Part shown: positions 25,958 through 37,900 of the stretch, piece after piece | How the letters are laid out: each line of letters opens with the position of its first letter | How positions within the stretch are numbered: position 1 is the first letter of the stretch | Source: Melanocharis versteri | Taxonomy: Eukaryota > Chordata > Aves > Passeriformes > Melanocharitidae | Direction of reading: 5' to 3' | DNA length: 64,000 nt | NCBI GenBank assembly: GCA_013397845.1 | Contig: VZTG01002277.1 | Coordinates: 285,409 to 349,408, forward strand | Notes under the pieces: model-generated | The model's input: only the letters and a program-made list of their open reading frames with translations | Databases searched by the model: none | What the model was told of the DNA's origin: nothing | Translations under genes and position numbers: made by a program

Positions 25958-28900
25958 GTAAGCGGCGGGCGGGCGGCACGGCTGGCGGGACCCGGACCAG
26001 GACCAGGACCAGGACCACGATCAGGACCAGGATCAGGATCAGGGCCGGGTCCCCGGCGTCACCCGTTAGCCTGGCTGCGGCCCCCCTGGAAGCTTTCCCT
26101 TCGCTGCAGCCACAGGTCTCTCATGAAGCGCCATAAGTTTGGGCGCTCCCCGTTTTAGAGGTAAAAAAGGCGGGAAACAGTTCCACACAGGGACCTGGGC
26201 TGAGAAAACAAGGGCTTGGGTGTGGTGAGCTCTGTGTTTCAAGAAGCAAGGGCTAGGGGATTGCACAGATGGGCGTTGGGATAGGATGGAGGTTGGCTAG
26301 AGCGCTCTCATGCCCGTAGAGGCACAGGGAAGCTCAGACAACAGGCAGGATCTGTTCCAGCCTGGCCTCCTCGTCCACCCTTCCAGGGCTCAGGGTGAGC
26401 AGAGCTGAGTAGGGCAGCCCACCTTCCCCTTACAGGCTGATGCCCAGAGCTCAGGGTGCCCCAGGTTTTCCCAGAAGCAGCCCCCAGGCAGTACTGCCAG
26501 CTCTGCCTGTGCTGGGAAAGCAGGCCAGCTAACAGAGCTGACACAGGGCTCAGCACAGCCCCCATTCCAGACTCCCACTGCCTGACCTTAGGAGCCCGAA
26601 TATCAGAAGAGACTTTCGCCTTAAGGGAAATTCACTGAACTCCAGAAAAATCCGTTTGTGTGTATTTCTGCCGTGAAGATCAGATAAAATCAACCTTGCA
26701 GATTAAGGATAGCTTTAATGTGTTTTAAACTCACCGTTGTTTAGCATAGGTATTCTGTGCTGACCTAGAGGTCAGTCTTGCCCATGGATTGTATAGTCTG
26801 GAGCATCACTAATGCAGGATAGATTATAAGTACATGAATAACAAGCTAAGAGCAGACCTAGTGCAACGGGATTATAGCAGACATTTCTAAAGTTTGTGAA
26901 GTAGGTTTGGGAGCTGAATGGTTACAGCAGCTCTGCCAAGTTCAGCTAAGGAAAGACACGTCACTAAGGCATGTCACAAGGAGATGGAGCAGCCTTTGAG
27001 CAAGTTTGTCCTATATGTCCCTGTTTCAGTATGCCAGTCCCCATGGATGTCCTGCCCAAAGCTGTTACTGCCCATGGGTTTGGTTTGTGCATGCCCTGGG
27101 GTAAGCAGCATTATTCTTGCAGGAACACCAAGAAGTTCTCTTCCATTGGCCCAGATCATTGATCAAGCTTGTCAAGAGGCAGAAGCTTACAAGGATGCTG
27201 GAGTTGTAAGTTTGGGTTTCCTTCTTCCCATGATGGCCATTACACAAAACCACCTCTGCATAGCCAGAATTTTAAATTGAGCCTATAATTCATCAAAAGC
27301 ATCTTAAACCTCACCAGTTAGGGAGATGCTTAAATCCATGTCTTTTATTTCAACATAGGAAGTAGGCCTTCTAGATTGAAAAAAAAACCCCCTAAGATAA
27401 GTATCACCCACACCCAAAACAATTGAAAAGGTTTAGATTCAAATTGTACAATTCAAGTTGAGTTGGATGAATCAAGTCAATTTAAGGAGTTAAAAAAAAT
27501 GTGGCCTGAAACATGGGCTGTTGCTGGCATTCAAGGTCTCTGGCTGTAGAATGCTTCATCAATCCAGTCTGACAAGCAACTGTATTTTTAGCTCTGTACA
27601 AGACTCTGGTTTCCTGAGGTCGTGGAGGAATGCCATGTGCACAGCTGATACACTGCATGTATACCTCAGGAACCTGGAGGGTGCAGGATCACCCCACGGC
27701 TGTGTTTGTAACAAAACAGCATCGATAATTCAGGATCTGAAAAAAAAAACAGGCTCAGGCCCTTTTCTGCTCTCTCTAAGCCTTCTCTCCAGACCCCTGG
27801 CAGCAAACATGCCTGCTTTGCACATCCAGAAGAGCAGGCCCAAAAGGCCAGTCTCAGCCAGAGGCAAGAAGAGACTGCTGACAGAATTGCTGTTGGACCT
27901 AAGGTGGTGTAGTAATCTTCGTAGGTCAGTAGATTTTAACAGGGTGTGTATCCTTTTGAAAGGTCAGATATGTTTTAAACATTTCATTACACCTTGTCTT
28001 GGGGTGTTGATGTGCTTTTTCTTTGACCTGCCCACAGCATTATGAACATTTTCTGATGGTGTACTAATGTCCACGGTTTGAAAATGTCTTCAGTGAACAA
28101 GCTGTCACTGCTCTGAGCTGCTGTTTTCAGAAAAACTTTATTAACAAGCTGGTTGAAACATTTTTAATCTATAAATTAGAATGATACTTTACAGACAGAA
28201 CAAAATTGAATACAAGAGCTTAGTTTAAAGAATAGAAGACCACGGTCAAAATGCAAGACAAGCCACGCAAGGTAGATTATGGGCAGAGCACTGGTAAGGC
28301 TAAATCAAGAAAGAATGCTGAGAATAGAATTATTGAAAGGATAAACAGCATTGGGGTAAAATGATGCTGTCCTGGTGGGCCTCAGAACCAGATGAACATG
28401 TGTAAGATGTCCACCCAGTTAGAATAGTCTGTAACTGAACAGAACAAGGAAGTTTTCTTCCTTTTCATGCCTGTTGAAAGAACAGGTGTGCAATAGCTCT
28501 GTATTCTGTACTGTGCCATTATATTTTCTTGTTGCAGTATCACCATGAGGTATAACATGATTTGATCTACATCAGAAGAGTGGCAAACACTAATCTCTGC
28601 CTTCCCGTGCCAGAGGAAGTGCTTGCACAAGTAATCTATAACTCATAGAGCCATTGCTCCACATTCCAGTGCCTGTTTGCCCATTTCCTTACATAACGAT
28701 TACACATTGAAACCTTCAGCTCTAGGGGGAAGACAGCAAATATTCCTGAAGGTGAGGGAAGGTACAGAAGCAGTTACTTTCACTGTTGGCATGCACAAAG
28801 CTGGAGCAGCTTTGAGACAAGCTTTAAAATCAGTACTAACACAAAGTTTTAATTTGGTTTTTATACTTTGTCTTTTCCACAGTTGTACTGAATTCTGCAG

Positions 28901-31900
28901 TTCCAAGTCTAACTGGTTTACCTTTTCTGCAACTGCATTGCAGTCTCTGAACTTGAATATATCTTTAAACCTACCTGCCAGATAGAGAGATGAGGTGAAT
29001 GCAGTCATTTCTCTACACATTTGGACAAATTCAGGGCTTATAGTTATAATTAGTCAATTTTCCTGTAGAAGTCACAGGAACATCAATGTGCTTCCACACC
29101 AGTCTTTATTCTAAAGGTCTGTACAGTGTTAGAGAACAGAACAGAACAGTGTCAGAGAGTTTATTTAGGCCATAAGTCTCAGAGATAATCAGGAGAGCCT
29201 CCATAAATATCAATAGGGTTGCTTAACGCTTTCTGCAATTCGATTCTTTAGATTTTTGTGCTATTTCAAGAGAAATGCAAGTTTTCATGATGGATGCTTC
29301 AGGAGCTTCACAGCTTTTACACAGAGATCACCACTCTGCCAAACTGTCCAGCTTCTGGGATGGGAATATATTTGGGTTTCTTGCTCAGTATTCCAAAGGA
29401 ACTGTTAAGCTGTCCATTTTTCTTGTGGAAGAAGAGCTAGAAAAAGGTTTTTTCCCATGAATGTTTGTACTGACAGCATTCCCAAATGCTGCCTACAGTA
29501 GCCCTTAAGAAGATACGTAACCATTTGCTGCTATTTAGATGTTTACATATTGTCTCAAATTGTTCGAATTGGTGTTAACATTTAAAAATAAAGTATGTGG
29601 TCTTGCTCACTCCATCTGTGTTGCACTTGGAAGTAAATCCTGGTATATTCAGAGTAAGGTGACTTGTCTGGCACATTCGCAGCTTCACATAATGAATATG
29701 AAAGATTTGTGATATTAGAGCTCAGTAATGAAAACAAGTGAGTTCTCAGTTAGGAAGCCATCTGTGCTCAAAATGTATATACTTTGTACTTGTGTGTTGC
29801 TAAACAATGAAATTCCCTAGACAAGATTTTTATAAGCAGCAGGCTATGAGGCATTATAATCCCTCCAGTCTGTACCTGCTTTTCTCTAAGAAAGAGGCAA
29901 AATATATATATTCAGGTTAACTTCTATTCATTCCATTCAGCCTGGCTGACATTTGTTTTGTAGCTAGAAAATAGAGCACAAGTTCCCACTTGACTGTTAG
30001 TTACTGTTCCTAACTGTAGCTACTGGAGTAGCTGACATTAAAAACAGTTACTAGGATATGTTTTACATCGGTGTTTTTAAAAAATAAGAGTGTTAAGCCT
30101 ATTGCTCTTATAACTACAGTGATAACTGGAATTCACAACACTTAGAATTTAATAACAGTGGAGACAGAATAAAGTAGTATTTCTGCATAGAAACATGTAG
30201 GTAGCTTTCAGTTGGATTATGGAGGCTAACATTTCAAATCTCAGCTGTGTTAGAGTAGAATAAAATAGCAGACAGACTGCCCACAGCTACCTCCTATGGC
30301 ATGTGCAGAACATGAGATAGCAGCTTGCTTCTATTAAGGCAGTGATCTCCTGCTCTGGAGGTGAGTTTTCAGAGAAATTGCCAAGAGCTGTGCTTACAAA
30401 CAGCAATTAAATGCTCTGCAAAGGCACCTGATTTCCTTCATAAGGGACACGTGAGTGGGGTGGGGTAATTGCTGTAGTTGTCTTAGCCCCAGCTGAGCCT
30501 GTATAACAATAGGGATGGTGCAAGCCCTGCTTTTTTTCTGGAGGAAGGTGTTGAGGTGATGAGCTTGCCGAGGTTTGTGCTGGGGTGCACGTGTTTGTAG
30601 GTAAAGCCTTTCTCTGGGGAGAAACACCGAGGTTAAAGTTGCCCTGGGAAAATGTTATGTTAGGTATCTGCTGAGTTAAAACTTGTGCAATTGTTATATC
30701 AGTTGTGGTTTATAGCGTTGTTACTATTTTTGAGGCTTTTCTGCTGTAATACGTGTGCGGCTGAAGTGTTTTAAGAGGTTATTTCTGTAAGTGGAATACA
30801 GCTAAGGAAATTATTTTTCATATAGTTGGAGAGCTATTTAAATGACCTATTTTTCGGTAGCTAACTGTGATACGAAGGGCACTTCATGTGTGTAGCACTT
30901 CAGAAGTCATTCAGAGTAAAAAGGAAATATATTGTTTGAAAATTACTTATAATAAGGCTATTACATGTAAGCAACACTTAAATTATCTTAATATTCAATG
31001 GAAAAGGAACACAGAAGGTACTTGCAAGAGTTTTATCTCATCCTGTCTGTATAAGTCCTGCTTTGGAGGATATAATGCAGAAGCTGTTTCCATTGACTTC
31101 TAAACCATAAGCTTAAGTTCCAAGAACTTTAATTTAGCATAACTGTTTCCTTTCCCCATTTTAATTAGTTATCTGAGAGTACTGAAGTTTGTTTCATATA
31201 CGTATCAATTCAGTAAACACAGAAATCTGTGGTGTTATATTTTTATATAAAATATGAAAGAAAGCTTTGACTTAATGCATCTGTACTTCAGCTTTCTGTA
31301 TTGCAGAACATATGTTGTTCTCTTTTTAATTAAACAAAGCATAATATGCAAAAGAACAGTCGGATGGTACCAAAAGAATAACACATTATTAAAGTTCTGC
31401 CAAAAATATTCACTGTAACTGTGGACCTTGAGGCCATAGCAAGAGGCGGTTGCTGAAAAGTGAATACAGTAAATTTAAAGCAGGAGAGGGAACTGTTGCA
31501 ATCCTCCCATATGCCTGCATCTTGAGCTGGAATTCAATCAGACACTTTTTATACGTAGTACTATGGCTAGGGGTTTTTTATAATTTATTAAATGAATTAA
31601 TTCATTGATGTATCTAATGGAATAATTTGCTTTATGCAAATCCAGAACTGTCGAAGTAGTAGCAAGTTGTGAAAATTTCAGCTTCGCTGTGGAATTTCTG
31701 TGGGATTCTGCCAGCCCATTCTCTTGCTTTTTTTGGCTACTAGCATGGCTCTTCAGGAGCTGAGCATCTGAAGCCCCATTCCCAGTAGCCTTTCTTCCTG
31801 CATGTCCTGTTGAGGTTGATTCTTGACTGCCTGGGAGCCTGGGGATTCAGTTTTGCAGATCCTGGTTCCTGACCTTTATGAATAAGCTTGGAGCTTTCCT

Positions 31901-34900
31901 GATACCCAGATTTTGGTGATGTCTGCCAAGCAGAGCATTTCTGAGCCAAGGGCTTCCAGGCTTTTTGGCCTCAAGGAATTACCTGATTTTGATGGTTTGT
32001 TGCATATTTTTTGTATTTTTTTTGTTAAAATATGATAGTTCTACGTTAGTCCTTTTGCCACATGCAACTACTGATCAACTTTGCATTTTTGCTTAGACTG
32101 ACCTAATATATTTATGTGTGGAGAGAGCAAGAGGCTACAGGGTTTCTCTTTCTGTTGGTACCACGAAGGATTCAGTAGCTGTGCCTCAGATACGAGACCA
32201 TTTGGTCAGTTCAGCTTTGGAACAGTCTTGACCTCATTCCAGAAAAAAATGACTAAAAATTGTGATTTTTTTTTTTTTGTGGCTTTCTTAGGACAGGTTG
32301 TCATCTTTGTCATATTGCTGCGTCCCATCACAGGTACAGAAGTGTGGATGTTACATATCGGATTGGACACAGAAACAAAATCAAGCACAGATGTTTTGGT
32401 TGGCTGTCATACCTGGTTTTCCTTTGTCCAATTCAGGTTTTCCTAGAGTGGAATTATGTAATTAAATGTGTTGGTGAATGGCACCACATAGTGCAGAGGT
32501 CTGATGTGGGGTGTCATCATATCAGGTCGCCTTTTCCATTAACAGGTTGTGTCCTTTGCTTTTTAGGTAGCATGTGTTTTGTGTATTTAAATACTCAGCT
32601 GTAAGTAATTTGGGAAAGGCAGCTGTGCCCTGGGGTATTGAATGTTTGCAGGTTGTGTGCTTGGACTGACCATGCTGCTCCACCTGGTTATTTCCTTCCT
32701 GCTTTTCCCCACCCTCTGTGTTGGGTGTTCTTTTATGATGCCCGTGCCTTAGCCTGTAGTTCAGCCATTAAATGCTGACACTATTTTATATCCTTTCTTA
32801 TCTTTTATTGCTGGAAGGGCTTCCACACTACAACAAAGATTAAAGAAGCGTTACATACAAAAGATCTTTTAAAAGGAAACTTTTTTTTTGTTTCCTCTTC
32901 CTGATTCTCTATGTTATTAATAACCAAGCTGCTATGTTTAATCTCTAATTGTTTTCCCAAAAAAATGTTTCTTCTATTCTTGTTCAGTTACGATATCTGT
33001 GAAAGGTAAAGCTCTCATTTTAAAGGATTAAGATGTGTGATAAAACTCCAGAGAGAGCAGAATTTATTTGCTATATTTACAGTTAGTTTGTCTGTTAAAC
33101 TTTTTGCATTTTTAGAATTAAGCTAGGTGAGAAATATCTGATTTCTTTTCATCTTCTCACTGCAAATGCAAAATATCAGGCAAGGAATATGTTTCAAGGC
33201 TCTGCTTTTACTCTTATTATTAATCCTTGAAGAAAATTATATATAATCTGCAGTTTTTGAAAACTTTTTGTTGCATGTTATATAATGATTGGAAAAGTGC
33301 ATGGTCTCAGGTAATGTACAAATTGTATCAGCAGAATATTTTATCATCACTCCATTGTTTGCTACGAGTATGTCCGTGGGGATGGAGAGGTGTAATAGAC
33401 AATGAATAGCAGTATCTTCCTTCCAGTAATTCTGTATATGGAATGGGAGAAATATCAATAGTTAATATTATGGCATTTGGCACAATAATAGTCAAACAAG
33501 AATTCCTTTATTTATCCCAAATAACACTTATTTTCTGACATTAATTGAATTGAAAATTGCCCTGATTATCTCAGAGTCTTCTGTAATCTGAACATACTCG
33601 ATATCCTGAATTCCCCTTGGATAATTGAAGTTTGACTTTACACTTTTTTTAATGAGATATAAGACTTAACTCATTTGCCTATAGTTCACATTTTAGGATG
33701 GATCAAAGGAACCCAAATTGATGAATGTATAATTAAAATCGCATTTATTTCTCTTCATGATTTCCCTGCAAATACCATGCTGTCGATGAAAGCACTTTTA
33801 TAAGTGGTTGTGTGCATCAAACGCATCAACACAACTTGCTGTGGATAATCCTTCCTTTGAAGGAAAACCTTTACACTTGTGTGTCTTAAGACACAACAGC
33901 AGAATGGTAAACCAGCGGCGTTTTTGAGCTCCGTTTTGCATGGCGCAGTGATATTTTGTGCTGATCCTTTCCCCAGGACGGCGTGATGGTGGAGAACATG
34001 CACGACGTGCCATACATGGTGTGCCCGGGCCCCGAGGTCACCGCAGCCGTGAGACGCTGCTGTCCCCGTTTGATCTTTTGTGCTGATTCTTTCCCCAGGA
34101 CGGCGTGATGGTGGAGAACATGCACGACGTGCCATACACGGTGTGCCTGGGCCCCGAGGTCACCGCAGCCGTGAGACGCTGCTGTCCCCGTTTGATCTTT
34201 TGTGCTGATTCTTTCCCCAGGACGGCGTGATGGTGGAGAACATGCACGACGTGCCATACATGGTGTGCCCAGGCCCTGAGGTCACCGCAGCCATGGCGGT
34301 GCTCGGCGCTGCCGTGAGACGCTGCTGTCCCCGCGTCCCGCTGGGTGTCCAGGTGCTGTGTGCCGCCAACCAGCAGGCGATAGCCGTCGCTCTGGCTGCA
34401 GGTGAGGGGAGGGCTGCTCGGGTATTCCTGCTGGTGCTGTGGCAGTCACTCTCCAAGGACTGCGCCTTGCGCTGGCGTAGGTACCGTGGGAAGCTCACTG
34501 TACCCTGAAAAAGCAGCAGTTGGATTTTGAGAAAGATGCCTGCTTGATTGGAATAGATGGTACTTGTGCACTGCATCTGTTGGAGGCTCCTAAACATCCC
34601 AGGGCTGCCACCACAGCTTTCTAGGTGAAACCTGTCTAAATGTAATGATTAGTTTAGATCTGGTCATGTCTAAAAGCCACCTTTGGTACAACTCTTATTT
34701 ATTTCAGTTATATTATATGTGAGGATTGCTTTAACCCATGGTGGTTAAGCATCCTGTTTCAGTGTCTAATTACATGTTGTTGCTGCTACTGTTATCCATT
34801 AAAACTAAGTTTTTGTTGTCTTTTTTAATGAATGAGTAGAATGAAGCTTTTTATATAATGACAAAAATTGAGTGTACAGGTAGCCAAAGTACTTAAAATT

Positions 34901-37900
34901 GAATTGCATTTGGGAGAATTAAATATAAATTAATCTATCTTTATTGCATGGATCCTAGACTTGCTAAGCTTCCTGCTCCTTCTGTTTGCTGAAGCAATTT
35001 TGGTTTTTCATATGTAGCCTTCCATGATGTAAAGATGAAGGCTGGCTTAATATGGAAAGCCTGTACTTCCTAAATTCATAAATTGATGGTTAATGCATGT
35101 TTTTGCCCAAATTGACTGTCATTATGGTAAGGCTTGCATGTACAAATTTTATAGAACCAAGCAGAAGATGCTGCTGTTAACTGGAAGCCATACTTCAGGT
35201 AAAATCATGTAGGCTAACTGATCTGCAGTGGCAGTTTTAATTATGCTGAATGTGTTCTAAAAGCTTTAAATTCGTGTTAATAGATGTGTTTTCAACTGAG
35301 ATTTGTTTTGTGAGCTTTAAAATCAGACGTTGCCATTTTCAAAGTATCTGGCCACTTGACAAATTGAGAAAACCTAATTTTTGTTGCTGCATTGGAATGT
35401 ATATGAAAACCTCAAAAGTGGTAACAGAATCCAATTTTAGTTTTTAGAGGTTGCTGCATGTGGGACACTTGAGGTGCATAGGTATTTGGAAAAATAGCAC
35501 ATACCCTATTTTTAAAAGCAATCCTTTGAGAGGCAAAAATTGTCACTAAATAAGGGATATAGTATGGGAACAATGTATTTCTCTTCTTTGCAATTATTAA
35601 TGAAGGGGAGAATTCCTGGAGGGCTTGGGTTTTGCTCAGCTCTGCTACTGTTCTGCACTATTTCCTCTGTAACTGGAGAACACCAACCAGGAAGGGCCTG
35701 TGTTTAATGCATTTCATTGCACTTCTCTAAAAAATTACTGTCTCAAGTTCACTGAACAGGAAAGCAAAAAGAAAATCACTCTAAGTAAAACCATATTAGA
35801 GTGGGTACTACTTTGCAGAGAGCAAATCTTTGAATAGTTTTTCTGTAGCAACTTAGTAGTGACTTTAATAGTCAATACAATTTTAACAGGTGGCTATTAA
35901 CAAAGCAAGTCCTGTATGCTTTCACTACAGAAATAACTTGCTGAAGCTGTTTTAGCTAAAAACCATATGTAGCATCTTCTGCCTACTCTACAGTAATTTC
36001 ATTTTCCCTGTGGAAATCCCTGTCTTTGGTGGGAATAATTGTTCTGAAGAGAACTACACAGGGAATTTATAACTGGTCTCTAGGAGAAGGTAATGATTTT
36101 ATTTTGTAAAGAGTGGGGTGAAATCCACGGGTCTACAGTGTGACTAGGAGCTCAGGTAGCTTGAGCAAGGACTGTAGGGTCCTGTGCCTGGGTGAGCCTG
36201 GGTCACTCATCATAAATCAGGGCTCAGTTTTTAAGCTTATCTTCTCTCATCTCATAAATTTAGGAAAAAAAGGTTCAGTTGGAAGGGACTTTAAATAGTC
36301 ATCTAGTCCCACTGCCATCTCTACCTGAAGCTGCCCTTTTTCCTTTGAGAATCAAGTTGCTGAAATTCCAGTTCTGAATTAGTCTTCTTCAATGACGATG
36401 ACACAGTTGATAGCTGATAAATGAGGCTTCATATCAAGAGATATCCCAGATCTCTCCATGGCTTCTGTAAACACAGCTTTGCTGTCTGAGACCATTCCTT
36501 TCCCTCCTGCACCAGCAGAGTGGGAATTCCCTTGCTGTCATCCATGATACTGTTCAGGGTAAGACAGAATTAGAGTTGTGTGCTGTGGTTTTTGCTCACC
36601 TTTTTAACTGCCACTGTATTAAAGCAGTGGTGAGGGGAGGCAGCTCAGCCCAGAGCTGCAGCAGGATGCCCACACCCTGAGAGCACCCACAGGTGCTGTG
36701 AAAGGCAGGGAATGCTGTGGGTCCTGCTGGGAATGCTGCTGGAGACCCTGCTCCTGGGCCTGCAGCCTGTGCTGAGCACAGGAGGAGCTGCTGCAAGAGT
36801 GTGCTGAGAAGTATTTTTGCAGCACAGACACACTGTGCCTCCAGTGTCAACAGCAGACAAAGTCAATGCTCCTCTAAAAGTTCTGGTTTTTAGTTTTCGT
36901 TGGAAATTCCCTGTTCTTGTTTTCCAGTAAGGCTACGAAATGTGTTGTTCCTATATAAGTCAGAAATGGGACTGCCTATTAACTATTCAATGGCTATTAC
37001 TTTTCAACTTGCCAAATGTGAAAGTAAGCATTAGTATCATTCTCACAATTTTATGAGCATAAAAATGAATTCATTAGCAGAATCTGATTATGGCTTCATA
37101 AAACAGAAGGGTAATGATATGGTGCCTGCACCTATTACACTTGGTTAAAAATTGTATTTTCATGGCCTCCAAAAACCCAGATTGAGAGTGCAGCCTTGTT
37201 AAACTAAGTACAATCCAGTGTTTAGTAGAAAGTCTTATATTACTGCACTAAGGAAACACAAACCAAGCATCAACAAACAATGTGTAAGCAGTGACTTCAA
37301 TAAATTAAATTATTCAGTGAATAGGCCCTGTCCTGAGTTAAACCTTGATTGCTGTGGAAGTGTCACATGTCTCTAGGCTCATCCATAGTCTTATGATTAG
37401 AGAAATAATTGTTCTTATTTAACTCTGAATTGTACTGTAAGCTTGGGTGATGTAAATAGAAGCTATACTTTTTGTTCCTAGGTGTAGAAACCTCAGTCTA
37501 GCTATTTGCAGTGTGTTTATTACCCCGTGTCTACAAGCACCTGCAATGGTACTTGTGGCACACTCTTGTCTTTGGATCCTGAGAATACTCCATGCTTTGC
37601 ACCCGCTAATCTCAAGGCACAGGACAGCTTGCATTTGATTTGGCATCCATCTGTGATGTTTCTTGTTAGCTGGAGTCTGTGTTGCTAAGCAATGCAGGCT
37701 CTTCTCTATCAGGCGTAAGCTTCTGTTTCTGCAACTTCAGGGCTTTTGGAATGAAACTGAAATTTTAAAATAAACAGACACCTTGTCATTTGGTAAATAA
37801 ATTTTCAAGATCATTTATGTTTATAGTTGGAATGTGCTAAGGTGATGCCTCTGTTGCCTAAGCAATTCTCTGGTGGGTGGGATTGCATTCTTGATGACTG

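Larger units (their letters stand above)
25130..26060. promoter_or_regulatory. Shared CpG-island promoter between CCNE1 and the BtpA-like gene
   Basis: Dense CpG and GC content on both sides of the assembly gap, between two divergently transcribed genes. GC boxes are visible at 25278-25286 (GGGGCGGGC) and 25817-25827 (GAGGCGGGGCC). Transcription starts cannot be placed because the centre is unsequenced. A bidirectional promoter is inferred from geometry. Confidence 0.7.
33949..34334 (+). repeat. 122-bp tandem array triplicating the 5' part of BtpA-like exon 3
   Basis: Three head-to-tail units with exon starts at 33977, 34099 and 34221 (spacing 122 and 122). Each has the intronic tail tgat.ttttgtgctgat.ctttccccag and then the first 72 nt of the exon. 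In units 1 and 2 this is followed directly by gtgagacgctgctgtccccg; in unit 3 a 21-nt segment intervenes. Pairwise, the 72-nt exon parts differ at only 2 to 4 positions, so the duplication is recent or homogenised. Confidence 0.95.

Noticed and set aside
25079..26136. Long frames of 200-304 codons spanning the assembly gap
   Set aside because: Most of their length is N, and the remainder is GC-rich promoter or hexanucleotide repeat.
27521..28045. 174-codon plus-strand frame in intron 2 of the BtpA-like gene
   Set aside because: No recognisable domain, no splice context, ordinary intronic composition; most likely chance.
33949..34334. Treating regularly spaced repeats as a CRISPR-like array
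   Set aside because: Vertebrate nuclear context; units are contiguous exon duplications without unique spacers.
33755..34597. Minus-strand open frames of up to 145 codons repeating MARRACSPPSRR-type sequence
   Set aside because: They are the antisense reading of the 122-bp exon-3 array; their repetition mirrors the DNA repeat and no known domain appears.
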